From the IMG/VR virus record IMGVR_UViG_3300024261_000193, positions 1-20,248 of that record: a stretch of 20,248 nt of DNA; one strand, 5' to 3'. This document shows, in pieces, positions 12,672 to 19,801 of this stretch. Origin of the DNA: a virus. Position 1 is the stretch's first letter. Each line of letters opens with the position of its first letter. The notes under the pieces are model-generated. The model was not told the origin of the DNA. It was given only the letters and a program-made list of their open reading frames with translations, and did no database searches. The position numbers and the translations under genes are program-made.

Positions 12672-14951
12672 TTATCTTATATTGCTATGTCTATGTTGTT
12701 TTCCTTGTTGTGCTGTCGGAACTCCATATATTGCAGTACCACCTTCACCACCGCCACCAGAACTATTATAATAATTGTTTATTGTAGTAGGTGCTACAAC
12801 AGTATTACCAGCTGAACTCAATTCTGTATTTTCACCTTGAACTTGATTCAATGTATCTGCTTTCATTGTTGGGGAAACTCTTGGTTGCATACTTAATGCT
12901 TGTTCCTTAGTAATAACACCACCGAGCATTGCTACCCCTCTATGTCTATCCTGCTCTTCGGGTGACATTGCTTCCCAAAATTCCTCACCATCCGGCCCCT
13001 TCAATATATTCTTTATCTTTTTCTTTCTTTCTTTTGTAGACTTTATATTTCTAACTTCTTCTATTTTTTTCTGTGCTCTTTCTGTTCCTCTTGTTGCTAT
13101 TGGTGTTGCTGTGACTTTACTAGGAGTCGATACCGCAGAAGGCTTATTGTCTACACCATCAAGATATGCTTCCCACATTTTGTCTTGTTTGTTTGTATTT
13201 ATTCCTTTAAGAGTACCATCTGGTTTACGAATTTGTGATTTGTATTCTTCTGATTGAAGAAATTCAGCTTTAGTTCCATATTTTCCTTTTGACTTTCGAT
13301 TCTCTATTTTATCATCTTGTATTTTAACTTGTTCATCTGAAATCGGTTCAACTTCGTCATCATCCATACCAAAAATACCTTTGACGGTATTCCAGATTTT
13401 TCCTCCTACTTTTTTAGCAATTGCTATAGGATTTATAGCTTTAATTAAATCAAATATTTTTCCCCATATACCACTATAAATATTCCAAAGTTCCTTTGCA
13501 AATCCACCCCATGTAAATTCTTCTTTCTCTTTTTCTGGATCAGCACCATCAGGGTCAATCCAATCAGCAATCATTCCCGCACCAATACTTCTTAAAAAGT
13601 TACCAAGCATTGACCTTGCACTTCCTACGATACCAGAAGCCATTGTGAGAATTGCAGTAAATCCTTCTTTTATAGAACTTGCAACTTTATCCCACACTTT
13701 CGTAATGTCATCCCAAAAATACCAAACCAATCCACCAAGAGCGATACCTGCAAGGATTCCCCAACCATAAGGGCCCATAGTCATCAAACCTCGGACAACA
13801 CTTTTACCCATCTTAGCTAAGAATTTTCCTGCTTTACCAAACTTACCCATTAAAGTTTTAAACCAATCACCACCGGCACTTGCTACATTCTTGACTGCTC
13901 CACCAACTTTACTTGCACCAGCTTTGACTACTCCACCAACTTTACTTGCTTTATCTTTTCCATATTTAACATAATCATTATTACGAAACCTGTCCATCAT
14001 GGAAAGTTTTTTACCTCTGTCCATTTTCATCATATCATCTGTCAAAAAATCTTTAGCTTTATGTTCCATCACCCTATTTCCAATAACCTTATCAAACAGT
14101 CCTTTACCCATTAAAGACAGTCCTTTACCCATTTTAGAAAACATCTTTCCAACTATACCATCCGGCCCTAATTTTTTCAAAAGCAATATAAGACTACCTA
14201 GACCAAGTGCAACTCTTTTAAACAGACTATCATCTAGTCCACCAGTTCTTTCACCACCGTCTAACATCTGGTCAACTTTTTTCTGTTCTGCAGCTTTTCT
14301 ATCTATAAATTCAACCTCAGATTCATCATCCTTCCTTTTCATATTATCAACTTTATCTTGTGCCCTCTCTTTATCAGTCTCTCCAAAAAGCCACTTAAAA
14401 ATTCCACCAATCAACTTGCCTATCTTTGGAACAAGCCATTTTAATCCATCATATATACCTTTAAATATCCCTGGCCCATTTTTCCATAACCATGTTGCCA
14501 TACCTTTAAGTGCTTCCCACACCGCTTTCATTTGTGCAGGTTTTAGAAATAAAAATCCAAGACCTATTAACAATTTACCCCAATGGTCTTTTATGAAATT
14601 TGTTATGGGATTATCAGTCAAAGTTTTTGTAAGAGTAATAAGCAGTCCGTCTTGCCATTTCTTAACATTATTTCTCCACTTTTTCTCTTTTTCTTCTGCT
14701 CTTTTGGTCTTTTCTTTAGCTTTTAGTGCTAATACTGATTCTGATTTTGTTGCTTTCGGTTTTTCTTCGTCTTTATCTTTACCATCAGTTATCAACTTAG
14801 GAGCTTCAACAGTTAAGGGATCATTTATAGTGATATGAATTTTCTTGGGAACTACCATGCATTGTTCTGCAAAAACTGCCATTTTAGACACACTCTGAGA
14901 AACATTCCCTATAGAATCGGAAAACTCTGTATTTTGTGGTATTTGTAACAT
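12672..14951 (-). CDS. tail tape-measure protein (gp29-like)
   Basis: A 759-residue protein, the longest in the window. It has a disordered charged N-terminus (50-100), hydrophobic helices (about 125-138, 175-190, 245-260, 396-413) and a Gly/Lys-rich helical middle with short repeats (K-A-S-K-V-G-G-V-V-K-A-G-A-S-K-V-G-G, about 334-352). The tail is Ser/Gly-rich (NNYYNSSGGGG). Tape measure proteins set tail length at roughly 0.15 nm per residue, so the tail would be near 110 nm if the rule holds. It follows the gp26-family genes with the frameshift and precedes the tube-cap gene. The function is inferred from size, composition and order. Confidence 0.75.
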   Translation of the reverse strand: MLQIPQNTEFSDSIGNVSQSVSKMAVFAEQCMVVPKKIHITINDPLTVEAPKLITDGKDKDEEKPKATKSESVLALKAKEKTKRAEEKEKKWRNNVKKWQDGLLITLTKTLTDNPITNFIKDHWGKLLIGLGFLFLKPAQMKAVWEALKGMATWLWKNGPGIFKGIYDGLKWLVPKIGKLIGGIFKWLFGETDKERAQDKVDNMKRKDDESEVEFIDRKAAEQKKVDQMLDGGERTGGLDDSLFKRVALGLGSLILLLKKLGPDGIVGKMFSKMGKGLSLMGKGLFDKVIGNRVMEHKAKDFLTDDMMKMDRGKKLSMMDRFRNNDYVKYGKDKASKVGGVVKAGASKVGGAVKNVASAGGDWFKTLMGKFGKAGKFLAKMGKSVVRGLMTMGPYGWGILAGIALGGLVWYFWDDITKVWDKVASSIKEGFTAILTMASGIVGSARSMLGNFLRSIGAGMIADWIDPDGADPEKEKEEFTWGGFAKELWNIYSGIWGKIFDLIKAINPIAIAKKVGGKIWNTVKGIFGMDDDEVEPISDEQVKIQDDKIENRKSKGKYGTKAEFLQSEEYKSQIRKPDGTLKGINTNKQDKMWEAYLDGVDNKPSAVSTPSKVTATPIATRGTERAQKKIEEVRNIKSTKERKKKIKNILKGPDGEEFWEAMSPEEQDRHRGVAMLGGVITKEQALSMQPRVSPTMKADTLNQVQGENTELSSAGNTVVAPTTINNYYNSSGGGGEGGTAIYGVPTAQQGKQHRHSNIR
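13898..13949. repeat. 33-bp-period direct repeat in the tape measure gene
   Basis: The 19-mer CTCCACCAACTTTACTTGC appears at 13898-13916 and 13931-13949. It encodes an 11-residue repeat (ASKVGG...) in the tape measure. A second pair of repeats (ACAGTCCTTTACCCATT, 24-bp offset) lies near 14096-14137. Such in-frame repeats can change tail length. Confidence 0.8.
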
Positions 14952-14963
14952 ACTCTATCCCTT

Positions 14964-15116
14964 TTATTTATTTTGTGCTCTAATGCGTTCATTTTCCTCT
15001 GCAATGAACTTAACTAATAATGCTACATAGATATCTTTTTCCCAAGGCAACATATTCTCTATATCACTTAGAGAATATTTATGATGTTGCATCATTGAGA
15101 AATTAGTGTTAATCAT
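14964..15116 (-). CDS. frameshift-extension ORF of the gp26-family protein (50 aa)
   Basis: The ORF MINTNFSMMQHHKYSLSDIE... ends at TAA 14964-14966, 12 nt before the tape measure ATG. It resembles short ORFs placed after the baseplate/assembly gene in marine T4-like phages (M..HH.YSL.DIE.M.P.EKDIY). No Shine-Dalgarno lies before its ATG (15116). Its frame is exactly -1 relative to the upstream gene and open through the stop region: after the slippery site 15149-15155 the -1 frame reads RIILCDNSLSN and then this ORF. It is therefore probably made mainly as the tail of a roughly 308-aa fusion, in the manner of lambda gpGT. Independent initiation is not excluded. Confidence 0.7.
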   Translation of the reverse strand: MINTNFSMMQHHKYSLSDIENMLPWEKDIYVALLVKFIAEENERIRAQNK

Positions 15117-15120
15117 ATTA

Positions 15121-15170
15121 GATAATGAATTATCACAGAGGATTATGCGAAAAAAGACTGTAGACCCTCC
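15121..15170 (-). promoter_or_regulatory. predicted programmed -1 ribosomal frameshift signal
   Basis: The gene reads ...GAG GGT CTA CAG TCT TTT TTC GCA TAA. The heptamer T TTT TTC (15155-15149) is in the correct X XXY YYZ phase. An SD-like GGAGGG (15170-15165) lies 9 nt upstream, the spacing seen for stimulators at dnaX. Downstream, GATAA-TTCA-TTATC (15134-15121) can form a short weak hairpin. Slipping -1 bypasses the TAA and enters the 50-aa ORF. Confidence 0.7.
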
Positions 15171-15889
15171 AGAGTCATGTCCTCTTTATATCCGCAAACT
15201 TTATCCTTTTTCTTTCCTTCACCCTTTACTTTGTTTTTACATTCTAACTTTATATCATGCTTTAGTTTTGGCATTGTCTCAAAAAAACTAGAAACTTTTT
15301 GAAACTGGTCATCAGATAATGATTCTAAAAACTCTTCCATCTCAGCCGCAGTATGGTCTTTAGCTGGATATGTTTTTTCATTATCATAGAGATAATCAAT
15401 AGACAATAAAATAGTTTTAAATACTATTTCAATTTGTTTATCACTATCAATGTTATCTATTCTTGACTGTAGACTCATATCAGGATACTTTAAACATACT
15501 CCAAGATCATCTGTTAATTGAATCTTGTTTGTATGTTCATCATTCTTTTTAACCTTCACATCTTCAATATTAAAAAATACTTCTATTTCTCCTTTACAGG
15601 TAGGACAATTGTATTTAAGCTCTATCTCTTCACCTTTTGATCTACCCCTTAACCATAGAAAGATATACTCAATATCAAAGATAGGCAATGAGTCAACATC
15701 AACATCACCAAAAATACAATTCTTGATAACTGTCTTTGTAGCATCAGCTATTTGTTTCTCATCTTCACTTTCCATAGCTATAAGAAGAATCTTTTCTTCC
15801 TTAACCAAGAAAGGTCTATATTTAATTTCTTCACCTGTTGATGGTAATTTTAAACTATACTCTGGTACTGCAATTTTTGGTAATCCCAT
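15143..15889 (-). CDS. T4 gp26-family baseplate/tail assembly protein
   Basis: The 248-residue protein begins MGLPKIAVPEYSLKLPSTGEEIKYRPFLVKEEKILL, characteristic of the T4 baseplate gp26 family (Pfam T4_baseplate, from memory). A zinc-ribbon-like pair CPTCKGE lies near 114-120, with further cysteines at the C-terminus (LECKNKVKG...VCGY). It is followed at once by the tape measure and carries a -1 slippery site in its last codons, so it occupies the position of a tail assembly chaperone. About 247 residues would be shared with the frameshifted product. AAGGAG lies upstream of the ATG at 15889. The next gene upstream is the tube-like protein. Confidence 0.8.
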   Translation of the reverse strand: MGLPKIAVPEYSLKLPSTGEEIKYRPFLVKEEKILLIAMESEDEKQIADATKTVIKNCIFGDVDVDSLPIFDIEYIFLWLRGRSKGEEIELKYNCPTCKGEIEVFFNIEDVKVKKNDEHTNKIQLTDDLGVCLKYPDMSLQSRIDNIDSDKQIEIVFKTILLSIDYLYDNEKTYPAKDHTAAEMEEFLESLSDDQFQKVSSFFETMPKLKHDIKLECKNKVKGEGKKKDKVCGYKEDMTLEGLQSFFA

Positions 15890-15927
15890 TTCATTAACTC
15901 CTTAATATAAAATGATATTGTTATTAT

Positions 15928-16659
15928 TTATCGTGCTCCTCTAAAATCTAGCAAATCATCTCCACCAGATCGAATCCCCACTCCTACTTTTAATGGTCTA
16001 GTTTTACTTAATGCTCTTAAACTCAATGAACCTAAGTTCTGTCTATCTGTATCAAGAAATTTAACACTATCTGGTGCTTTTAACGGTTGTCCTATAATCT
16101 CTGGTGATTCTAATGCTATCCATTTCTGTTCATAGTTTCTATAAGAAAAATTAACGCTTAATGACATTACACCAGTACCAGAATAATCTAATGATAACGG
16201 TTCAATTCTTTTTGGATAAGCTTCATGTATTGTTGTTACTAAGGTTGTTGCGTTTGCTTCTACTGTTGAATTATTTCCTTTTAACCTACTTAACTTATGT
16301 ATTGTAATAGTTCCAATATAATTATTATAAAAACCAACTCTATTAGTTTCGGGATTAACCATCTCTGCCATCCACTCTTGAAAATATTTAAGCTCTAGCA
16401 TATCATCATTACAATGGAAAGCTAATGTTATATCATCATAAGTTTTTTGACGAACATTTGACCTATAAGCTAAATCCTTATCTGTTGCTACCATAGTTAG
16501 GCCTGGAATTTGTGCATTATGACAGACAAATGTTAGTCTTTCTCGGATGCTTGAATTCACTTGTCTAGGGTCAAGTTTAGTAATTTCAACTCTAAATAAA
16601 TTAGGACTTGCGAAATTCGCTAACGTCTGTGCTTTAAATTGATCTACTCCTTTGGCCAT
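15928..16659 (-). CDS. tail-tube-fold protein (gp19/gp54-like)
   Basis: At 243 residues this has the T4 tube-fold block FQEWMAEMVNPETNRVGFY, then YIGTITIHKL and later AYPKRIEPLSLDYSGTG followed by VMSLSVNFSYR, the strands that stack in tail-tube rings. T4 gp19 is shorter (163) and gp54 longer (320), so either a tube subunit or a tube initiator is possible. It is the first gene after the late promoter at 16700-16707, with GAGG and AAGGAA upstream of the ATG, consistent with high late expression. Confidence 0.75.
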   Translation of the reverse strand: MAKGVDQFKAQTLANFASPNLFRVEITKLDPRQVNSSIRERLTFVCHNAQIPGLTMVATDKDLAYRSNVRQKTYDDITLAFHCNDDMLELKYFQEWMAEMVNPETNRVGFYNNYIGTITIHKLSRLKGNNSTVEANATTLVTTIHEAYPKRIEPLSLDYSGTGVMSLSVNFSYRNYEQKWIALESPEIIGQPLKAPDSVKFLDTDRQNLGSLSLRALSKTRPLKVGVGIRSGGDDLLDFRGAR

Positions 16660-16674
16660 TTCCTTTTCCTCTGT

Positions 16675-16682
16675 TATAAATA
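16675..16682 (+). promoter_or_regulatory. T4-type late promoter for the gp4-like gene
   Basis: A perfect TATAAATA box (T4 late -10 consensus) lies 34 nt upstream of ATG 16716, so transcription would start about 10 nt after the box. The gp33-like coactivator at 18215-18424 supports T4-style late transcription. It is one half of a divergent pair. Confidence 0.65.
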
Positions 16683-16699
16683 TCTGTAACTATATACTA

Positions 16700-16707
16700 T
16701 ATTTATA
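16700..16707 (-). promoter_or_regulatory. T4-type late promoter for the tail operon
   Basis: A perfect TATAAATA on the - strand lies 41 nt before the tube-like gene start (16659) and reads into the approximately 15-kb tail and accessory run. It lies downstream of the + strand box, so each initial transcript passes through the opposite box; the transcripts overlap at their 5' ends. Confidence 0.65.
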
Positions 16708-16715
16708 AGAGATAT

Positions 16716-17162
16716 ATGAACAAATACCCTAGAGTTGGAAAATATAAGGTAAGAAACAAAGAGAAATATGTGGGAAATCTCCATGAATGTGAACATAGGT
16801 CACGCTGGGAGCTCATCTATATGAAGTACTTAGACAGTAACCCTAATGTCATTGAATGGGGCTCTGAGACTGTCATAATACCCTATTATCACCCAATAGA
16901 CAAGCGTTATAGGCGTTATTTAGTTGATTTCTATGTCAAGGTAGTAACTCGCTCAGGGATGACTAAGAAGTATATCATAGAGATTAAACCATATAGTCAA
17001 TGTTTCCCACCTAAGAAACCCAAAAGACAGACTGTTAGCTATAAGAATAAAATCAAAGCTTATGTAATGAATCAAGCAAAATGGAAAGCAGCACAGAAAT
17101 ATGCTGAGAAAAGGGATTGGGAATTTGTAGTCCTTACAGAAAAAGAACTGGGAATAAAATAA
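16716..17162 (+). CDS. gp4-like head completion nuclease
   Basis: In T4, gp4 (gp50/65) is a head-completion protein with an endonuclease fold that acts before tail joining. This 148-aa protein is of matching length. Residues 28-45 (HRSRWELIYMKYLDSNPNV), 50-75 (SETVIIPYYHPIDKRYRRYLVDFYV) and 86-92 (YIIEIKP) form a restriction-like nuclease core, with probable catalytic Glu32, Asp71, Glu89 and Lys91. It is the only + strand gene between 1276 and the right edge, transcribed from the late box at 16675. The ribosome binding site is weak (AAGAG/GAGAT). Confidence 0.85.
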   Translation: MNKYPRVGKYKVRNKEKYVGNLHECEHRSRWELIYMKYLDSNPNVIEWGSETVIIPYYHPIDKRYRRYLVDFYVKVVTRSGMTKKYIIEIKPYSQCFPPKKPKRQTVSYKNKIKAYVMNQAKWKAAQKYAEKRDWEFVVLTEKELGIK

Positions 17163-17163
17163 A

Positions 17164-17267
17164 GGGGGAGTATTACCGAAACGGTTTCACAAGGTATCAC
17201 GGAGCTCCTGCGGAATGATACCAGCATACTACTGGTTATACACCAATATAACAAATAATACTCCCCC
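17164..17267. other. 104-nt cloverleaf-like inverted-repeat element
   Basis: Between the convergent gp4-like and gp32 genes, a perfect 12-bp stem (GGGGGAGTATTA 17164-17175 with TAATACTCCCCC 17256-17267) encloses three inner helices: CCG-AAA-CGG (17176-17184), GGTATCA/TGATACC (17193-17199 with 17216-17222) and GTTATA/TATAAC (17235-17240 with 17247-17252, 6-nt loop). Both strands can fold it. On the - strand, TTTATTTTATT follows the outer stem, suiting gp32 termination. It is not a tRNA by anticodon or T-arm. A bidirectional terminator or a structured RNA is likely. Confidence 0.65.
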
Positions 17268-17275
17268 AATATTAA

Positions 17276-18154
17276 TTACTGCTCAGCTAATTTCTTAAAA
17301 TACTCAAGGGTATCTTCAGAAGTTGATTCAGCTGAATCAACAGATGCAATTGGATCAGCAGTACTCTCTTCAATAGTTTCACTATAATCACTGCCTGTAC
17401 TAGAAGCAGTAACCGTTTTGAAACGTGCTTCCAACTCTTGATAACTCTTAAAGTTCTCTGGAGCTAGAATACCTTGAAGTGAATGCTGTTGTTTCCAAAC
17501 ATCCTCACACTTAGCATCGTCGCCGTCAAACAATCCAGATGGTGAAGCAAACTCTGACTTATCATAATTTGCATATCCTTCTACTTGACGGATTTTGAGT
17601 TTAAAGTTAGCACCAGACCAGAAATCAAACGGGTTCATTGGCTCTTCATCTTTAAACTCTGGATTCATAACACTTTCGATTTTCTCGAAAATCTTCTTAC
17701 CATACCTAAACAAAAATACTTTACCTTCATTCTGTGCATTTGTTGAATCTTCAAGTACAAGAATATTGGAATAGTAACTTAGCTTACGCTTTCGATCTCT
17801 TGCAATATTCTTATCAGACTCAATACCAGAATTCCACAAAGTAGTATTTGCCTTTGATACAGGATCATCACTTCCACTTGGAGCATCTGCTCTTGGTGTA
17901 GTCAATGAGTTTTCAATATACCAACCACCTGGCCCCTTAAAACCATGCGACCACATACGAACCCACGGCACATCTTCATTTGCAGCTGCAGGGAGAAAAC
18001 GGATAACAGCATAACCATTACCTGTTTTATCTCTTTCACACTTCCAGATTCGTTCATCTTCATAAGATGGTTTCTCTGATAGCTTCTCTACTTGTTTTGT
18101 TAATGACTGCAGGTTATTCATTCGGTTGTTCTTTAAATCTTTAAAACTAGACAT
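17276..18154 (-). CDS. single-stranded DNA-binding protein gp32-like
   Basis: T4 gp32 coats ssDNA cooperatively during replication, recombination and repair. This 292-aa protein has an N-terminal basic cooperativity region (about 1-20), the core with IWKCERDKTGNGYAVIRFLPA, the SHGFKGPGGWYIENSLTT block, DPVSKANTTLWNSG and NPFDFWSGANFKLKIRQVEGY, then an acidic Ser/Glu/Asp-rich C-terminal tail (about 255-292) of the type that binds partner proteins. The Cys-rich zinc subdomain of T4 gp32 is absent; the corresponding stretch (TPRADAPSGSDDP) has no Cys, as I recall for marine relatives. AAGGAG precedes the ATG. It follows the gp33-like gene. Confidence 0.9.
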   Translation of the reverse strand: MSSFKDLKNNRMNNLQSLTKQVEKLSEKPSYEDERIWKCERDKTGNGYAVIRFLPAAANEDVPWVRMWSHGFKGPGGWYIENSLTTPRADAPSGSDDPVSKANTTLWNSGIESDKNIARDRKRKLSYYSNILVLEDSTNAQNEGKVFLFRYGKKIFEKIESVMNPEFKDEEPMNPFDFWSGANFKLKIRQVEGYANYDKSEFASPSGLFDGDDAKCEDVWKQQHSLQGILAPENFKSYQELEARFKTVTASSTGSDYSETIEESTADPIASVDSAESTSEDTLEYFKKLAEQ

Positions 18155-18214
18155 ACATATTTCTCCTTATTTCGTTATATTTCTTAGTATCATTCTAAAC
18201 ATTCATCACGCACA

Positions 18215-18424
18215 TTACAAAGGTAATTTTGTAACTTGTTTCTTCATCATATTCAAGTCGTTAGCTTCTGCTTCAAGTTTATCTTTGATAGACCTATTTA
18301 GAAGCTTTGCAACCATTTCAATCTCACCATCCACATCGTCAGCATACATAATAATAGCTTCCATGTATGAAATCTTCTTATCTCTAACAAGTTTTTCTAT
18401 GGTAGTATTAACATCTATGCTCAT
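18215..18424 (-). CDS. gp33-like late-transcription coactivator
   Basis: The 69-residue protein is helical: MSIDVNTTIEKLVRDKKISYMEAI, then IEMVAKLLNRSIKDKLEAEANDLNMM and a KLPL C-terminus. That layout resembles the T4 gp33-type coactivator of marine T4-like phages, which bridges RNA polymerase to the sliding clamp at TATAAATA promoters. I give moderate certainty because the similarity is from memory. Support comes from the two TATAAATA boxes nearby and the gp32 neighbour. Its ATG overlaps the clpP-like TGA (ATGA), so the two are coupled. Confidence 0.6.
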   Translation of the reverse strand: MSIDVNTTIEKLVRDKKISYMEAIIMYADDVDGEIEMVAKLLNRSIKDKLEAEANDLNMMKKQVTKLPL

Positions 18425-18975
18425 TTGAACTCCTTAATCTTATCACAAATACCAAGTTTCTTTGCTTCCTTTGCAGACATCCAAACATCTGTAGCTGGAA
18501 GTAAATACTCCCTGATCTTTTTCTCACTCATACCAGTACACTTTTTGTAATGGTTCATCATCCTTTCAGAAGTTAGTTCAAATTCTTTTGTTTGAGCTAT
18601 GAGTTCATGTTCTTTACCCCATGCACCCCAACTCCATTGATGAGACATAATAGAGGTATTAGGAGTCAATAGTCTATGACCCTTAGTACCATTAATAAAC
18701 ATCATAAAACCTGCTGATGAGATTTGTCCCAATCCAACTGTATGAACGGGAAACGGACATCCATTCATAACATCAATTACAGCGAACGCAGCATTCAAGT
18801 CTCCGCCGGGAGAATTAATTACTATCTGTAAACATTTAGGTCTAGGTCTCTGCCAACTCTTAGTTAACATAAAAGAAATAAGTTCTTTACAAGTTTCTTG
18901 ACTTACTTCTTCCATGAAAAGGTACACACCCTTTTCTTCTGGAGAGGCGGGGCCCTTCTTTTCTTTTTCAGACAT
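18421..18975 (-). CDS. clpP: ClpP-like ATP-dependent protease subunit
   Basis: ClpP forms tetradecameric proteolytic chambers fed by ClpX/ClpA. This 184-residue protein has the catalytic triad in canonical contexts: Ser87 in GQISSAG, His112 in MSHQWSWG, and Asp163 in TDVWMSAKEA. INSPGGD (54-60) is the substrate-binding strand and loop, and KEAKKLGICDKI the C-terminal helix. I choose ATG 18975 (MSEKEKKG), with GGGGG 5 nt upstream. Longer frames from 19014 and 18987 overlap the preceding hydrolase gene. No Clp ATPase is seen in the window. Roles could include prohead or tail processing, or degradation of tmRNA-tagged peptides (see tmRNA at 20155-20248). Confidence 0.9.
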   Translation of the reverse strand: MSEKEKKGPASPEEKGVYLFMEEVSQETCKELISFMLTKSWQRPRPKCLQIVINSPGGDLNAAFAVIDVMNGCPFPVHTVGLGQISSAGFMMFINGTKGHRLLTPNTSIMSHQWSWGAWGKEHELIAQTKEFELTSERMMNHYKKCTGMSEKKIREYLLPATDVWMSAKEAKKLGICDKIKEFK

Positions 18976-18994
18976 TTGTTCCCCCATTGTTAAG

Positions 18995-19504
18995 TTAATA
19001 TCTATAAGGATCAATATAGAAAACGTGATCTCCTATTATTGCAACCTTTAACATTTTACGGTTCCAATAAGGATCAACATCATTTCTATGGTAATGGGTT
19101 GCACCATTTAGAAAATCATTAACCTTCCATCGTTCACCGTAATTTTTAATATGAGCTCCTGGCTGTTGTAGCATTGCAGTTGCAATTACCTTTGATACTT
19201 TCCATGCAATTTTATCTTTTGGTCTATCAGATTTACCATCACAAAACCAAGAGAAATGACATTTGTTTCTAACAACCTTTCCATTTCTATATCTTGCTTG
19301 TTTCACTACTTTACAAATAGAGTTTGGAAATCTTCTACTCTTCACTCTATTTATAGTTACAAGTGCAACTGCAATCTGACCTTTAGTAATTTGATCTCTA
19401 GCTTCAAAATAAATGTTCTGAGCCAAACAAGTAAGTTCTTCATTTGAAACTTTCGTAAATCCACTTAATATTAAAAATGAAAATATGAGTATGAATGTTT
19501 TCAT
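18995..19504 (-). CDS. SleB-type cell wall hydrolase with signal peptide
   Basis: The protein belongs to the SleB/Hydrolase_2 family (spore-cortex-lytic type), which cleaves peptidoglycan glycan strands. ELTCLAQNIYFEARDQITKGQIAVA and VTINRVKSRRFPNSICKVV match the family signature, with catalytic Glu in YFEAR (Glu34 from the ATG at 19504). GATHYH and a C-terminal DHVFY complete the domain. Residues 1-20 (MKTFILIFSFLILSGFTKVS) form a signal peptide or anchor, implying export. ATG 19504 lies just after the U-rich tail of a terminator and has no clear ribosome binding site. A longer frame from ATG 19531 begins inside the terminator stem and would add MGNHLPYFI, spoiling the signal peptide. Probably a lysis or DNA-injection enzyme. 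Confidence 0.8.
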   Translation of the reverse strand: MKTFILIFSFLILSGFTKVSNEELTCLAQNIYFEARDQITKGQIAVALVTINRVKSRRFPNSICKVVKQARYRNGKVVRNKCHFSWFCDGKSDRPKDKIAWKVSKVIATAMLQQPGAHIKNYGERWKVNDFLNGATHYHRNDVDPYWNRKMLKVAIIGDHVFYIDPYRY

Positions 19505-19537
19505 AATAAAATAGGGGAGATGGTTGCCCATCCCCCC
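19502..19537 (-). terminator. Rho-independent terminator after the 71-aa gene
   Basis: On the - strand GGGGGGATGG-GCAA-CCATCTCCCC forms a 10-bp stem with one G-U pair and a GNRA-type tetraloop (19537-19514), followed by TATTTTATTATG. It closes the 71-aa gene; the hydrolase ATG begins in the tail. Confidence 0.8.
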
Positions 19538-19552
19538 ATGATTAGTTAAAGA

Positions 19553-19768
19553 CTAAACACCCCAATGAGAGTTTAGTGCTTTACGACAAGCAAAGACAGC
19601 CTTTGCTCCGCCATCAAGATCACAATCCTTGAAAGCAGTTTGTCCAGTAGCAGGTGAAGTGTAAATCTCTACCCAACGAGGCAATCCAGTTACGTCTGCT
19701 TCTGCTCGGGTGATTTTACGAGCATTCTTCATACCTACTTTTGGTTGACCAACAGTTGTGTTACGCAT
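19553..19768 (-). CDS. small unidentified protein, own transcription unit (71 aa)
   Basis: The 71-residue product MRNTTVGQPKVGMKNARKIT... is basic at its N-terminus with a compact Gly/Ala-rich C-terminal half (TGQTAFKDCDLDGGAKAVFACRKALNSHWGV). I do not recognise it. It has its own extended -10 promoter, a 5' hairpin, AGGAG 9 nt before the ATG and a strong terminator, so it is likely abundantly expressed, perhaps early. It stops at TAG 19553-19555. Two Cys residues suggest possible metal or disulfide chemistry. Confidence 0.6.
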   Translation of the reverse strand: MRNTTVGQPKVGMKNARKITRAEADVTGLPRWVEIYTSPATGQTAFKDCDLDGGAKAVFACRKALNSHWGV

Positions 19769-19801
19769 AAAATAAATCTCCTAAAAATTAAACATCAAAT
19801 T

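Noticed and set aside
13475-13482. TATAAATA on the + strand inside the tape measure gene
   Set aside because: It is antisense within a coding region with no + strand gene downstream.
13999-14838. 279-aa ORF on the + strand
   Set aside because: Antisense shadow of the tape measure gene; Ser/Phe/Pro-rich composition is typical of reversed Lys/Gly-rich coding DNA.
17164-17267. A tRNA or tmRNA acceptor half
   Set aside because: No T-arm GTTCRA motif, no CCA end and a 12-bp rather than 7-bp closing stem on either strand.
19348-19355. TATAAATA on the - strand inside the SleB-type gene
   Set aside because: Orientation would suit clpP and gp33, but it is more than 370 nt upstream of clpP and inside coding sequence; not enough to call a promoter.
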